A DNA stretch of 64,000 nucleotides, taken from positions 568,817-632,816 of the forward strand of contig NZ_LT607651.1 of assembly GCF_900095265.1 (NCBI RefSeq). Direction: 5' to 3'. The stretch is from Janthinobacterium sp. UMAB-56. GTDB lineage: Bacteria; Pseudomonadota; Gammaproteobacteria; Burkholderiales; Burkholderiaceae_D. Shown here piece after piece: positions 28,542-38,516 of this stretch. Below the pieces are notes generated by a model. That model ran no database searches. It was not told where the DNA came from and saw nothing but the letters and a program-made list of their open reading frames with translations. The stretch's first letter is position 1. The number at the start of each line of letters is the position of its first letter. The position numbers were made by a program, and so were the translations under genes.

Positions 28542-29081
28542 TTACAGCGCTGCCAGGAAATGCTGATACTCTTGCGCGCTTTGCGCCAGCCGGTCCGCAT
28601 AGCCCGCTTCCTTCGGCCCATCTTCCGCGCCATAGAAGGCAAAGAAGCGGCGGTTGTCGGCGCCGATATACGCCAGGGTGACATCGAACGGCGCCAGCAG
28701 CTGCGCCATGGTGACGTTCCACTTGCCTTCCGGCGTGAAGTCTTCCTGGCGGATGCCTGCCGTGACGGCCAGCGCCACCTTCCTCCCACTGAAGGCATCG
28801 CCGCCCGTGCCGTAGGCCCAGCCATATGCCAGCACCGCGTCGAGCCAGCGCTTCAGCAAGGGCGGGCAGTTGAACCAGTACACGGGAAACTGCAAGACCA
28901 CATTGCCATGCGCCTCCACCAGCGCCTGCTCGCGCGCCACATCGATGTTTTCATCCGGATAAGCCTGCTGCACATCATGAATCGTGTAACGGTCGGGATA
29001 CTGCGCCAGTTCCTGCAGCCAGCGCTTGTTGGCCACCGAGGTGGCGATGGAGGGATGGAAGACGATAACGAGGGTTTTCAT
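28542..29081 (-). CDS. flavodoxin-fold NAD(P)H-dependent oxidoreductase (MdaB/KefF type)
   Basis: 179 residues from MKTLVIVFHPS. The Flavodoxin_2 pattern is visible: FHPSIATSVANKRWLQELA, VVLQFPVYWFNCPPLLKRWLD, YGWAYGTGGDAFSGRKVALAVTAG. Such FMN/FAD enzymes reduce quinones and other electrophiles with NAD(P)H. The longer frame upstream lacks similarity. It lies between a LysR gene and an HxlR gene on the same strand; HxlR regulators commonly control genes of this family in response to quinones or aldehydes. Confidence 0.88.
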   Translation of the reverse strand: MKTLVIVFHPSIATSVANKRWLQELAQYPDRYTIHDVQQAYPDENIDVAREQALVEAHGNVVLQFPVYWFNCPPLLKRWLDAVLAYGWAYGTGGDAFSGRKVALAVTAGIRQEDFTPEGKWNVTMAQLLAPFDVTLAYIGADNRRFFAFYGAEDGPKEAGYADRLAQSAQEYQHFLAAL

Positions 29082-29237
29082 GGTTGCTTTCAGGTCGATG
29101 GGAACGCCAGCGCGCATGCATAAAAAAGCAGGCGAGCCGGGGCCCTACCCCGAGGCGCGTCATTGCACCTCCAGAGGCAGAGCCAGCATAGCCATAGTGA
29201 GTATGTTTCACAAGTACGCACATTTACTACCTATACA

Positions 29238-29251
29238 GTAAGAAAAGTAAG
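29238..29251. promoter_or_regulatory. candidate HxlR operator
   Basis: GTAAGAAAAGTAAG, two GTAAG half-sites in direct repeat, in the AT-rich gap between the HxlR gene and the oxidoreductase. Assignment rests on position and on the GTAAG-like sites I recall for HxlR-type regulators. Confidence 0.3.
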
Positions 29252-29292
29252 CAACAGGACCGCAAAAAACCGTTTTAGTACGCGCCTGCGTA

Positions 29293-29634
29293 TCAGACTG
29301 GCTGGTGCCGCTCACCCCACTCGCACAAGGTATGCAGTACGGGGATCAGCGAGACGCCCTTGCTCGAGAGGAAATATTCAACCTTGGGCGGTACTTGCGG
29401 GTATTCCTTGCGGATGATCAGCGCGTCGGCTTCCAGTTCCTTCAGGACGACGCTGAGGGTCTTGAAGGCGATGCCGCCGAGATGGCGCTTGAGTTCGTTG
29501 TGCCGCAGCACCTTGTTTTCCGCCAGCGCGTACAGGATCAGCATCTTGTATTTGCCGCCGATCAGCGACAAGGTATAGCCAAATCCCGTGTCGTTCAGGG
29601 CCACGCCGCTGGGGGCGCATGTTTCTTCATTCAT
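29293..29634 (-). CDS. HxlR-family winged-helix transcriptional regulator
   Basis: 113 residues from the ATG at 29634. The family pattern is plain: TLSLIGGKYKMLILYALAEN, LRHNELKRHLGGIAFKTLSV, VLKELEADALIIRKEYPQVP and VEYFLSSKGVSLIPVLHTLCEWGE. Cys7 and Cys near the C-terminus could be redox-sensitive, as in YodB/HypR types; that is inference. It is upstream of the oxidoreductase gene on the same strand with a 211 bp gap. Confidence 0.93.
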   Translation of the reverse strand: MNEETCAPSGVALNDTGFGYTLSLIGGKYKMLILYALAENKVLRHNELKRHLGGIAFKTLSVVLKELEADALIIRKEYPQVPPKVEYFLSSKGVSLIPVLHTLCEWGERHQPV

Positions 29635-29713
29635 CACGTTCTGCTTCTAGCTTTCCTGGGTGGTGCTACACAGCGTAGCAGCTTTGCGCTGCGCCGGCCA
29701 TGCCGGGCGCGCA

Positions 29714-29745
29714 TAAAAAAAGCGAGCCATGCGGCTCGCTTTTTT
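29714..29745 (-). terminator. rho-independent terminator after gltA (bidirectional)
   Basis: AGCGAGCC / GGCTCGCT stem (29721-29740) with a four-base loop and A/T tracts on both sides, 42 bp after the gltA stop codon. Confidence 0.92.
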
Positions 29746-29786
29746 GCACCGGGCCGCAAGGCCCGGCAAGAACACGGCGCCGTAAC

Positions 29787-31091
29787 TTAGGCGCGCTTGT
29801 CCAGTGGCAGTACTTCGCGGGTCGTAGCACCGACGAACAGCTGGCGCGGACGGCCGATTTTCTGTTCCGGGTCGGCGATCATTTCGTTCCACTGGGCGAT
29901 CCAGCCGATGGTACGGGCCATGGCGAAGATACCGGTGAACAGCGAGACAGGGATGCCCAGCGCCGATTGCACGATGCCCGAGTAGAAGTCGACGTTCGGG
30001 TACAGTTTGCGCGATACGAAGTAGTCGTCGTTCAGTGCAATCTTTTCCAGTTCCATCGCCAGCTTGAACAGTGGATCGTCTTGCAGACCCAGTTCTTGCA
30101 GCACTTCGTAGCAGGTTTCACGCATCAGCTTGGCGCGTGGATCGAAGTTCTTGTACACACGGTGGCCAAAGCCCATCAGCTTGACGCCGGAGTTCTTGTC
30201 CTTGACTTGCTCGATGAAGGCAGGGATGTTCTCGACGGTGCCGATTTCCTTGAGCATGTTGAGTGCCGCTTCGTTGGCGCCACCGTGGGCAGGGCCCCAC
30301 AGGCAGGCGATACCGGCAGCGATACAGGCGAACGGGTTGGCGCCCGACGAACCGGCCAGACGGACGGTCGAAGTCGATGCGTTTTGCTCGTGGTCTGCGT
30401 GCAGGATCAGGATTCGGTCCAGGGCGCGCACCAGCACGTCGTTGACCTTGTACTCTTCGCACGGATTGGCGAACATCATGTGCATGAAGTTGGCGCTGTA
30501 CGACAGGTCGTTGCGTGGGTACACGAACGGCTGGCCGACCGAGTACTTGTAAGTCATGGCGACCAGGGTTGGCATCTTGGCGATCAGGCGGATGGCCGAC
30601 ACTTCGCGGTGATGCGGGTCGTTGATGTCCAGCGAGTCATGGTAGAACGATGCCAGCGCGCCGACGGTGCCCACCAGGACCGACATCGGATGCGCGTCGC
30701 GGCGGAAGCCACGGAAGAAGAATTGCATCTGTTCGTGCACCATCGTGTGCTTGGTGACGGTATCGACGAACTTGGCTTTCTGCGCCGCGTTCGGCAATTC
30801 GCCGTTCAGCAGCAGGTAGCACGATTCCATGAAGTCGGCGTTAACGGCCAACTGTTCGATCGGGTAACCACGGTACAGCAGCTCGCCCTTGTCACCGTCG
30901 ATGTAGGTGATCGACGAGTTGCAGGCGGCCGTCGACATAAAGCCTGGGTCGTAGGTGAACTTGCCGCTACCGGCGTACAGTTTGCGGATGTCGACGACGT
31001 CCGGACCAACCGTGCCTTTGTAGATTGGAAATTCAAGCGATGGGCTGCCATCGGAGAACGACAGGGTAGCTTTTGTGTCAGAGATATTCAT
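29787..31091 (-). CDS. gltA: citrate synthase (type I/II hexameric)
   Basis: 434 residues. The active-site histidine and aspartate regions are seen in [36 protein letters not shown] and [19 protein letters not shown]. It condenses acetyl-CoA and oxaloacetate. An AAGGAAGAG site precedes the ATG. It follows sdhE with a 122 bp gap and ends in a strong terminator, so it is the last gene of the sdhCDAB-sdhE-gltA series. Confidence 0.97.
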   Translation of the reverse strand: MNISDTKATLSFSDGSPSLEFPIYKGTVGPDVVDIRKLYAGSGKFTYDPGFMSTAACNSSITYIDGDKGELLYRGYPIEQLAVNADFMESCYLLLNGELPNAAQKAKFVDTVTKHTMVHEQMQFFFRGFRRDAHPMSVLVGTVGALASFYHDSLDINDPHHREVSAIRLIAKMPTLVAMTYKYSVGQPFVYPRNDLSYSANFMHMMFANPCEEYKVNDVLVRALDRILILHADHEQNASTSTVRLAGSSGANPFACIAAGIACLWGPAHGGANEAALNMLKEIGTVENIPAFIEQVKDKNSGVKLMGFGHRVYKNFDPRAKLMRETCYEVLQELGLQDDPLFKLAMELEKIALNDDYFVSRKLYPNVDFYSGIVQSALGIPVSLFTGIFAMARTIGWIAQWNEMIADPEQKIGRPRQLFVGATTREVLPLDKRA

Positions 31092-31213
31092 GGGCTCTTC
31101 CTTCTCGGGAGTGAGTCGAAATTAAAATCAAAAATTCTGGCTGCAATTCGCACCGCAATTCGGCAGTGCTACAGCGCGCCACTCGCACCGTTTGCAATAT
31201 ATCGCCCAGGCGT

Positions 31214-31495
31214 CTAGGCAATGCGCAGTCGTTGCAGCAGTGCGCGCACATGCGGCAGATCGACTTCGCCTTCCGGCTCTTTACGGGCCAGTACCAGATC
31301 CATTAACGCATTGTCCGATAAATCCAGCAAACGCGTCAGCGCGTCAACTTCTTCATCGGTCAATTCGGTTTCATACGCATCGAGAAAACGGGTCAGGATA
31401 ATGTCGTTTTCCAGCAGGCCACGGCGTGAACGCCAGCGCAGGCGGGCGCGGTTGGCCGGGTCGGCCTGATGCGAGGACAAAATTGATTCTGTCAT
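31214..31495 (-). CDS. sdhE: FAD assembly factor SdhE
   Basis: 93 residues. The family signature RRGLLENDIILTRFLDAY contains the RGxxExD loop that supports covalent FAD attachment to SdhA. The ATG at 31495 is preferred over a frame beginning 33 bp upstream because the MTESI start fits the family length. Directly downstream of sdhB, in line with its job in maturing succinate dehydrogenase. Confidence 0.93.
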   Translation of the reverse strand: MTESILSSHQADPANRARLRWRSRRGLLENDIILTRFLDAYETELTDEEVDALTRLLDLSDNALMDLVLARKEPEGEVDLPHVRALLQRLRIA

Positions 31496-31610
31496 TTGGT
31501 TTACCACTTTACGTGTGCCTTGCGGCACGGTGCTGCTTTGCAGGCGCCGCCTGCAGGCCAGAGGATACCCCCTTCCCGCAAACGGCGCCCGGCGGACGCG
31601 AACAGGGGAA

Positions 31611-32321
31611 TCAGATCGCGCGGCGGACCATCAATTCCTTGATCTTGCCGATCGCCTTGTTCGGGTTCAACCCTTTCGGGCAGACGTCGACGCAGTTCAT
31701 GATCGAATGGCAGCGGAACAGGCGGTACGGGTCTTCCAGGTTATCCAGACGCTCAGCGGTGGCTTCGTCGCGCGAGTCGGCGATGAAGCGGTAGGCTTGC
31801 AGCAGGCCGGCCGGGCCGACGAATTTGTCCGGATTCCACCAGAACGACGGGCACGACGTGGAGCAGCACGCGCACAGGATGCACTCGTACAGGCCATCGA
31901 GTTCTTCGCGCTGTTCCGGCGACTGCAGGCGTTCTTTTTCAGGCGGGATCGAATCGTTGATCAGGAAAGGCTTGATCGAATCGTATTGCTTGAAAAATTG
32001 CGTCATGTCGACGATCAGGTCGCGGATGACCGGCAAACCTGGCAACGGACGCAGCACGATAGGCTCGGACAGCTCGTTCAGGTTGGTGGTGCATGCCAGG
32101 CCATTCTTGCCGTTGATGTTCATCGCGTCCGAACCGCACACGCCTTCGCGGCACGAGCGGCGCAGGGCCAGCGAGTCATCGACGTCCGCCTTGATGCGCT
32201 GCAGTGCGTCGAGCAGCATCTTGTCGGTGTCTTTCAGTTCGACCGTCAGGTCTTGCATGTACGGCTTGGCATCCTGGTCAGGATCGTAGCGGTAGATTTT
32301 GAATTTAAGAGTGCGTGCCAT
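31611..32321 (-). CDS. sdhB: succinate dehydrogenase iron-sulfur subunit
   Basis: 236 residues. Cysteines for three clusters: [20 protein letters not shown] (2Fe-2S), [17 protein letters not shown] (4Fe-4S) and [17 protein letters not shown] (3Fe-4S). It carries electrons from SdhA FAD to the membrane quinone site. It begins 9 bp after sdhA. Confidence 0.97.
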   Translation of the reverse strand: MARTLKFKIYRYDPDQDAKPYMQDLTVELKDTDKMLLDALQRIKADVDDSLALRRSCREGVCGSDAMNINGKNGLACTTNLNELSEPIVLRPLPGLPVIRDLIVDMTQFFKQYDSIKPFLINDSIPPEKERLQSPEQREELDGLYECILCACCSTSCPSFWWNPDKFVGPAGLLQAYRFIADSRDEATAERLDNLEDPYRLFRCHSIMNCVDVCPKGLNPNKAIGKIKELMVRRAI

Positions 32322-32330
32322 GGTATAGCC

Positions 32331-34112
32331 TTAGAAAGTACGTGGTTTCGGTTTGAAGGTATCAACCGTCAGCGGCTTGGTCACGACTGGCTTGTATTCC
32401 AGTCGGTTGCCTTCCGAATACCACAGAGTGTGCTTCATCCAGTTGTCGTCGTCACGTTGCGGGTAGTCATCCTGGGCGTGGGCGCCGCGCGATTCCTTGC
32501 GGGCAGCTGCCGAAACGATGGTCGCTTTCGCCGTCTCGATCAGGTTGTCCAGCTCCAGCGCTTCCACGCGGGCCGTGTTGAAGACCATCGATTTATCCTT
32601 GAAGGAGACGTGCTTGCGGCGCTCGTCGAGCTTCATGATTTCTTCGACGCCCTTGTTCAGCATCTCGTCGGTACGGAATACGCCGCAGTACTTCTGCATC
32701 GTTGCGCGAATGTCGTTCGCCACGCCCTGCACGGTTTCCGTGCCGGTCGAGTTTTCCAGGCGCGCCAGGCGGCCCATGGCAAAGTCGGCTGCATCGGCTG
32801 GCAAAGGCTTGTTTTCCTTGGCTTTCAGGCCGCTGTTGACAATGTGGTTGCCGGCCGCGCGGCCGAAGACCACCAGGTCGAGCAGCGAGTTCGTGCCCAG
32901 GCGGTTGGCGCCGTGCACGGAAACGCAGGCGCATTCGCCGATCGCGTACAGGCCGTTGACAACTTTCGCCGAATTGTCCGGACCGGTCGGGGTGACGACC
33001 TGGCCGTGGATGTTCGTTGGGATGCCGCCCATCTGGTAGTGAATCGTCGGCACGACAGGAATCGGTTCCTTGGTGGCGTCGACGTTGGCGAACTTGTGGC
33101 CGATTTCCAGGATCGATGGCAGGCGCTTGGCGATGGTGTCGGCGCCGATATGGCGCAGGTCCAGCATCACGTGGTCCTTGTTCGGGCCGCAGCCGCGGCC
33201 TTCCTTGATTTCCTGGTCCATCGAACGCGAGACGAAGTCGCGCGGTGCCAGATCCTTCAGGGTAGGCGCATAGCGCTCCATGAAGCGTTCGCCTTCGCTA
33301 TTGATCAGGATGCCGCCTTCGCCGCGCACGCCTTCGGTGATCAAGACGCCTGCGCCGGCCACGCCGGTCGGGTGGAACTGCCAGAATTCCATGTCTTGCA
33401 GCGGCAGGCCTGCACGTGCCGCCATGCCCATGCCGTCGCCCGTGTTAATGAAGGCGTTGGTCGACGCGGCGAAGATGCGGCCAGCGCCGCCCGTTGCCAT
33501 CACCGTCGTTTTTGCTTCCAGGATCATGCATTCGCCGGTTTCCATTTCCAGCGCAACAACACCAATCACATCGCCTTCGGCGTCACGGATCAGGTCGATT
33601 GCCATCCATTCGACGAAGAAGTGCGTACGCGCACGCACGTTGCGCTGGTACAAGGTATGCAACAGGGCATGACCCGTACGGTCGGCTGCCGCGCAAGCGC
33701 GCTGCACCGGCTTTTCGCCGAAGTGGGCCGTGTGGCCGCCGAAAGGACGCTGGTAGATGGTGCCGTCAGGGTTGCGGTCGAAAGGCATGCCGAAGTGTTC
33801 CAGTTCGTACACAACCTTCGGTGCTTCGCGGCACATGAATTCGATGGCATCCTGGTCGCCCAGATAGTCGCCACCCTTGACGGTGTCAAACATATGCCAG
33901 AACCAGTTGTCTTCGGCCATGTTGCCGAGCGATGCGCCGATACCGCCCTGCGCCGCAACGGTGTGCGAGCGGGTCGGGAAGACTTTCGACAAAACAGCGA
34001 CGTTCAGGCCGGCTTCAGCCAGTTGCAACGACGCGCGCATGCCGGAACCGCCGGCGCCAACGATTACCGCATCAAAGCGGCGGGTAGGGATTGCAGATTT
34101 ATATGCTGCCAC
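32331..34112 (-). CDS. sdhA: succinate dehydrogenase flavoprotein subunit
   Basis: 593 residues from a GTG at 34112 with GGAG at 8-9 bp; the frame continues upstream across sdhD without family similarity. The FAD motif [20 protein letters not shown], the FAD-linking histidine in [20 protein letters not shown] and the active-site Arg region ([11 protein letters not shown] as [20 protein letters not shown]) are present. It oxidises succinate to fumarate. sdhD stops 2 bp before. Confidence 0.96.
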   Translation of the reverse strand: MAAYKSAIPTRRFDAVIVGAGGSGMRASLQLAEAGLNVAVLSKVFPTRSHTVAAQGGIGASLGNMAEDNWFWHMFDTVKGGDYLGDQDAIEFMCREAPKVVYELEHFGMPFDRNPDGTIYQRPFGGHTAHFGEKPVQRACAAADRTGHALLHTLYQRNVRARTHFFVEWMAIDLIRDAEGDVIGVVALEMETGECMILEAKTTVMATGGAGRIFAASTNAFINTGDGMGMAARAGLPLQDMEFWQFHPTGVAGAGVLITEGVRGEGGILINSEGERFMERYAPTLKDLAPRDFVSRSMDQEIKEGRGCGPNKDHVMLDLRHIGADTIAKRLPSILEIGHKFANVDATKEPIPVVPTIHYQMGGIPTNIHGQVVTPTGPDNSAKVVNGLYAIGECACVSVHGANRLGTNSLLDLVVFGRAAGNHIVNSGLKAKENKPLPADAADFAMGRLARLENSTGTETVQGVANDIRATMQKYCGVFRTDEMLNKGVEEIMKLDERRKHVSFKDKSMVFNTARVEALELDNLIETAKATIVSAAARKESRGAHAQDDYPQRDDDNWMKHTLWYSEGNRLEYKPVVTKPLTVDTFKPKPRTF

Positions 34113-34114
34113 GA

Positions 34115-34480
34115 TTACACACTCCAGAGTATCTGTACCGTCCAACCGGCACAAGCGATCAACCACAGCATGGTGGCAATTTGCAGAGTCAGACGGAGGC
34201 CAGCGCTTTTCACGTAGTCCATCCAGATGTCGCGTACGCCGACCCATGCGTGGTAGAACAGCGCCAGGAAGGTCACCAGGCTGAACAATTTAAACCACTG
34301 CTGTGCGAACAGACCAGCCCAGCCTTCATAGCTGAAGTTGCTGCCGGTCAGGAAAGAAATAAGCAGGATGGCAACATAAGCCACCATGACGATGGCGGTG
34401 ACGCGTTGCGCCAGCCAGTCGCGCAAGCCGTAATGGGCACCGACGACGAGGCGTTTCGGTCCGATATTATTGTCTGCCAT
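34115..34480 (-). CDS. sdhD: succinate dehydrogenase membrane anchor subunit
   Basis: 121 residues with three membrane helices ([57 protein letters not shown]). His in [17 protein letters not shown] is the likely haem b ligand or quinone-site residue. Located 2 bp after sdhC, 2 bp before sdhA. Confidence 0.93.
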   Translation of the reverse strand: MADNNIGPKRLVVGAHYGLRDWLAQRVTAIVMVAYVAILLISFLTGSNFSYEGWAGLFAQQWFKLFSLVTFLALFYHAWVGVRDIWMDYVKSAGLRLTLQIATMLWLIACAGWTVQILWSV

Positions 34481-34482
34481 GT

Positions 34483-34905
34483 TTAAAATACTCCAAACAG
34501 TTTCAAAGCGACCAAGGCCGTCAACACCAGGCTCACGACCAGCACGGAGCTAGCGGTCTTGCGTGCCGAATCTTTTTCGATAGCGACGTGCACATCCATG
34601 AACAAATGGCGGATACCGGCGCAGAAGTGGTGCAGGAAGGCCCAGACCAGGCCCAGGGTAATGAGCTTGACGAACCAGTGCGAGGCGATGCCCTGGAAGT
34701 AGGCGTAGGACATTTCGGAACGCAGGCTCAGCTCCAGCATGTACAGTATGCATGGCAGCAAGGCGAAAATGATGAAACCGCTGATGCGATGCAGGATCGA
34801 GACGATGGCGCCGACAGCCATACGGTAGTTCGACAATTCGGTAACATGAATGTTACGGAATTGCGGCCGTTCTTTTTTTGGTACTTCTCTTACGGCTTCA
34901 GACAT
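34483..34905 (-). CDS. sdhC: succinate dehydrogenase cytochrome b556 subunit
   Basis: 140 residues from the ATG at 34905 with a GGGGAGG site. RPQFRNIHVTELSNYRMAVGAI and SILHRISGFIIFALL followed by HHFCAGIRHLFMDVH carry the haem-ligand histidine region. First gene of sdhCDAB. The promoter is probably the TTGTAG-17-TTATAT pair upstream. Confidence 0.94.
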   Translation of the reverse strand: MSEAVREVPKKERPQFRNIHVTELSNYRMAVGAIVSILHRISGFIIFALLPCILYMLELSLRSEMSYAYFQGIASHWFVKLITLGLVWAFLHHFCAGIRHLFMDVHVAIEKDSARKTASSVLVVSLVLTALVALKLFGVF

Positions 34906-35211
34906 AACAAAAACCTCCCCTTTGAATTTCAACTAAATATTGAAGCCGCGATTTTCGCCGATTTTCGCAACCCACACCAATATCTATTGTTACATATAAC
35001 CAAAATGGTTTTTTACTACAAAATACCGCGCTACTTTCCGTAGTTCACGTAATTTAATTACAGAATCGCCGGCAAAACACGGCCCGCCGGGGCGGGCCAT
35101 GCTGTCGCTGCGCTTTCCGTTGTCTCCGGTGCCCGCCTTGCGGCAGGCATCTTGCAAGCGATGCACTTCAGCCTTGCTGCTTGTGCGGACACCCATGGGC
35201 GCCCCGCCGCT
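34906..35211. promoter_or_regulatory. sdhC promoter region, no gene
   Basis: Best promoter candidate reads on the minus strand: -35 TTGTAG (35022-35017), 17 bp spacer, -10 TTATAT (34999-34994). The inverted repeat AACCA-AAA-TGGTT (34998-35010) lies across the spacer and -10, where a repressor would block polymerase. The rest shows nothing I can name. Confidence 0.5.
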
Positions 35212-36099
35212 TCAGCTGAGTTCATTCTGATAATGATGACGACCGGTCAAGTACAAGCCGCGGCGCAGTTCGACCGGCTTGTCGCCGTAGGTAAACGACA
35301 CGCGCTCGGAACTGAGCAAGGGCGTGCCGAGGTCGATATTCAACAGTTGCGCGGCGCCCGCATCGGCGCACACGGCGCGGATCTGCTCGGACGCGCGTAT
35401 CATGCGCGTGCCAAATTCCGTTTCAAACAGGCCATACATCGGGCCCTTGTATTCCACCAGCCGCTCGGCCGTCAGCCCCTTGAAGATCAGGCCGGGCAGC
35501 CACAGTTCCTCGACGATGGTCGGCACGCCGTCGAAATACTGCACGCGCTTGATGAAGATGACGGCGTCGCCAGACTTCAGGTCCATCAGGCGCGCCACGT
35601 CGGCCGGCGCGCGCACGCGCTTGACTTCAATAAACTTGCTTTCGGGATAGTGCGGCACGCCTTCGTCCGGCACCAGGCGCAGGAAGCGGAAATGCGCGCG
35701 CGCCTCATGGTGGGTGGAAACGAAAGTACCCTTGCCCTGGCGGCGCATGACAAGATTCTCGGCGGCCAGCTCATCGATGGCCTTGCGCACCGTGCCCTGG
35801 CTGACCTTGAAGCGCCCTGCCAACTCGACTTCGCTGGGAATCAGTTCGCCCGGCTTCCACTCGCCCGATTGCAGGCTCTGCGTGATGAGCGCCTTGATCT
35901 GCTGGTACAGGGGACTGAAGGTGGGCGATGCTGTCGCCGCAGGCGCGACCACGGCGGCGGCAGTGGTATTAGGGCTGGCGACAGGGGTGGCGGTGCTGCC
36001 CGCTGCGACAGCAGGCGTGGCCGGGGTGCCCGCGGTCGGACTGACCGCCCCGCTTACAGCAGTGGCATTGTTGGTCAGATTGGACGAGGCGGAATTCAT
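35212..36099 (-). CDS. GntR-family (HutC/UTRA) transcriptional regulator
   Basis: 295 residues from the ATG at 36099 (a GTG at 36117 is possible). An Ala/Thr/Pro-rich low-complexity leader of ~60 residues precedes the winged helix (PLYQQIKALITQSLQSGEWK, LIPSEVELAGRFKVSQGTVR, RRQGKGTFV) and a UTRA ligand domain. It sits between sdhC upstream region and mdh, divergent from mdh, so regulation of TCA genes is likely but not proven. The palindrome at 36157-36172 in front of it is a good operator candidate. Confidence 0.9.
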   Translation of the reverse strand: MNSASSNLTNNATAVSGAVSPTAGTPATPAVAAGSTATPVASPNTTAAAVVAPAATASPTFSPLYQQIKALITQSLQSGEWKPGELIPSEVELAGRFKVSQGTVRKAIDELAAENLVMRRQGKGTFVSTHHEARAHFRFLRLVPDEGVPHYPESKFIEVKRVRAPADVARLMDLKSGDAVIFIKRVQYFDGVPTIVEELWLPGLIFKGLTAERLVEYKGPMYGLFETEFGTRMIRASEQIRAVCADAGAAQLLNIDLGTPLLSSERVSFTYGDKPVELRRGLYLTGRHHYQNELS

Positions 36100-36403
36100 A
36101 GTCCGACATTTCAACACAAATCACTGCCCGCGTCCAGTAAAACACTCGCAGTTATCTGTCTTATATAAGACATAAGATATGATTGACAGATACAGATCAG
36201 AGGCCTAAACTGCCCCCGATAAAACTTGTGAGCCAGCGTTTTATGTTGTCGGCCAGCCACTCTGGCCTCGTGCAACACAGGCGTGACGGCGGCGTTCACC
36301 AGCAATTCGGTGGCGCGGGCCGGTTTTGGTATCATTATAGTTTTTCCGGATAAGCGTAAGCCTAGCTTCAAGCCCGTTTTCTTTCCCACTTTGGAGATTC
36401 ATC
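36100..36403. promoter_or_regulatory. divergent GntR/mdh promoter region with perfect 16 bp palindrome
   Basis: TGTCTTATATAAGACA at 36157-36172 is a perfect palindrome, flanked by an inverted pair ATCTGTC (36154-36160) and GACAGAT (36185-36191). It lies 58 bp upstream of the GntR start, and so suits autoregulation; mdh starts about 230 bp away on the other side. No coding sequence seen. Confidence 0.6.
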
Positions 36404-37393
36404 ATGGCTAAAACCCCAATGCGTGTTGCAGTGACCGGCGCCGCCGGCCAGATCGGCTACGCCCTGTTGTTCCGCATCGCCAATGGCGACATGCTCGGCA
36501 AAGACCAGCCTGTCATCCTGCAACTGCTTGAAATCCCGGACGAAAAAGCCCAGAAGGCGCTCAAGGGCGTGATGATGGAGATCGACGACTGCGCCTTCCC
36601 GCTGCTGACGGAAATGACCGCCCACTCCGATCCGCTGACGGCATTCAAGGATGTCGACGTGGCCGTACTGGTAGGCGCGCGCCCACGCGGCCCAGGCATG
36701 GAACGCAAGGACCTGCTGGAAGCGAACGCCCAGATCTTTACGGTACAAGGCAAGGCGCTCGACGCCGTCGCTTCGCGCAATGTCAAAGTACTGGTGGTCG
36801 GCAACCCTGCCAACACCAACGCCTACATCGCCATGAAATCGGCGCCATCGCTGCCAGCGAAAAACTTCACCGCCATGCTGCGCCTTGACCACAACCGCGC
36901 GCTGTCGCAAGTCGCTGCCAAGACCGGCACCGCCGTGAAAGACATCGAGAAGCTGACCGTCTGGGGCAACCACTCGCCAACCATGTACGCCGACTACCGT
37001 TTCGCCACTGTCAACGGCAAGGCTGTCAAGGACTTGATCAACGACCAGGAATGGAATGCCAACACCTTCCTGCCGACCGTAGGCAAGCGCGGCGCTGCCA
37101 TCATCGAAGCACGCGGCCTGTCGTCGGCAGCGTCGGCAGCGAACGCGGCCATCGACCACATCCATGACTGGATGCTGGGCACGGCTGGCAAATGGACCAC
37201 CATGGGCGTACCTTCGGATGGCTCGTATGGCATCCCTGAAGGCACCGTGTTCGGCTTCCCGGTCACCACCGACAACGGTGAGTACACCATCGTTCAAGGT
37301 CTGGAAATCGATGCATTCTCGCAAGAGCGCATCAACCTGACCCTGAAAGAACTGACCGAAGAGCGCGAAGGCGTGAAGCACCTGCTGGCATAA
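36404..37393 (+). CDS. mdh: malate dehydrogenase
   Basis: 329 residues. NAD-binding [20 protein letters not shown] at the N-terminus, [20 protein letters not shown], the substrate-binding [17 protein letters not shown] and active-site His in [14 protein letters not shown]. The double-G pattern and length place it in the cytosolic-type MDH group common in proteobacteria. It interconverts malate and oxaloacetate. TTTGGAGATTCATCATG provides the ribosome site. A CitE-like gene follows on the same strand. Confidence 0.97.
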   Translation: MAKTPMRVAVTGAAGQIGYALLFRIANGDMLGKDQPVILQLLEIPDEKAQKALKGVMMEIDDCAFPLLTEMTAHSDPLTAFKDVDVAVLVGARPRGPGMERKDLLEANAQIFTVQGKALDAVASRNVKVLVVGNPANTNAYIAMKSAPSLPAKNFTAMLRLDHNRALSQVAAKTGTAVKDIEKLTVWGNHSPTMYADYRFATVNGKAVKDLINDQEWNANTFLPTVGKRGAAIIEARGLSSAASAANAAIDHIHDWMLGTAGKWTTMGVPSDGSYGIPEGTVFGFPVTTDNGEYTIVQGLEIDAFSQERINLTLKELTEEREGVKHLLA

Positions 37394-37436
37394 ATCCAGT
37401 ATTGGCGGCGCGGCCTGAGCGCCGCCCGCCAAGAAG

Positions 37437-37471
37437 GCCGCCCCGCGAGATTCGCGGCGCGGCTGTTTTAT
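37437..37471 (+). terminator. weak terminator-like hairpin after mdh
   Basis: GCCGC-CCCGCGA / TCGCGG-CGCGGC imperfect stem followed by TGTTTTAT. It could attenuate transcription from mdh into the CitE-like gene. Confidence 0.45.
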
Positions 37472-37504
37472 CAAGTAGTTTTTACCTGCAGAAATGCCTT
37501 AAGC

Positions 37505-38503
37505 ATGCACCCTTCCGAGGTTTTATTCCAAGGCAAACGCCAGCCGCTGTTGCTCGCCGCTTGCGACCACTACGCCGGCTCTGAAAAGCTGATGCGTAAA
37601 TCGATTGCTTTGCAACAAGAGCTTGGGCCCCTGTTCGACATCACGTTCGACTGCGAAGATGGCGCCAGCGCCGGCAATGAAGAAGCCCACGCCCACATGA
37701 TCGCCGGCCTGCTGGCCAGCGACGGGAACCAGTTCAACCGCATCGGCGTGCGCGTGCACGACGTCGACAGCCCGTTTTTCGCGCGTGACGTGGAAATCAT
37801 CTGCGCTGCCGCGTCCCGCCTGGCCTACATCGCCGTGCCCAAGGTGGGCGGCGTGCAGGATGCCATGCTGGCCATCGACCTGATCAACCTGCATGCGCGC
37901 CGCGCCGGGCGCGACAACCTGCCCGTGCATATCCTGATCGAAACGCATGGCGCGCTGCGCGACGCCTACGCGATCGCCGCCTTGCCCCAGGTCGAATGCC
38001 TGTCCTTCGGCATCATGGATTTCGTTTCGGCCCATTACGGCGCCATTCCCGCCGCCGCCATGCGCACGCCGGGCCAGTTCACGCACCCGCTGGTGGTGCG
38101 CGCCAAGCTGGAAGTGGCGGCCGCCTGCCACGCGCACGGCAAGGTGCCGTCGCACAATGTAACGACGGACGTGCGCGATTCGGCCGTGGTGGCGAATGAC
38201 GCCCAGCGCGCGACAGCCGAGTTCGGCTACACGCGCATGTGGAGCATCCACCCGGACCAGATCAAGCCCATCATCAAGGCCTTCACGCCGCGCCTGTCGG
38301 AAGTCAACGAAGCCAGCAACATCCTGAATGAGGCGCTGCGCGCCAACTGGGGACCGATTGCACAAAATGGCCGCTTGCACGACCGCGCCAGCTACCGATA
38401 TTATTGGACCGTTTTGCAACGCGCCAAACTGGCAGGCCTCGGCCTGCCCGAGGCGGCCGCTGCATTACTCAACACCCCCTCTTCCAGCACCACTGAAAAC
38501 TGA
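37505..38503 (+). CDS. HpcH/HpaI aldolase / CitE-like CoA ester lyase
   Basis: 332 residues. FDITFDCEDGASAGNEEAHA, IGVRVHDVDSPFFARDVEI, YIAVPKVGGVQDAM and HILIETHGALRDAYAIAAL are the Mg-binding and CoA-lyase motifs of the CitE/malyl-CoA lyase superfamily. Candidates include L-malyl-CoA or citramalyl-CoA lyase; no citDF partners are present, so it is not part of a citrate lyase complex. Downstream of mdh, same strand. Confidence 0.87.
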   Translation: MHPSEVLFQGKRQPLLLAACDHYAGSEKLMRKSIALQQELGPLFDITFDCEDGASAGNEEAHAHMIAGLLASDGNQFNRIGVRVHDVDSPFFARDVEIICAAASRLAYIAVPKVGGVQDAMLAIDLINLHARRAGRDNLPVHILIETHGALRDAYAIAALPQVECLSFGIMDFVSAHYGAIPAAAMRTPGQFTHPLVVRAKLEVAAACHAHGKVPSHNVTTDVRDSAVVANDAQRATAEFGYTRMWSIHPDQIKPIIKAFTPRLSEVNEASNILNEALRANWGPIAQNGRLHDRASYRYYWTVLQRAKLAGLGLPEAAAALLNTPSSSTTEN

Positions 38504-38516
38504 CAGGAATTACACG

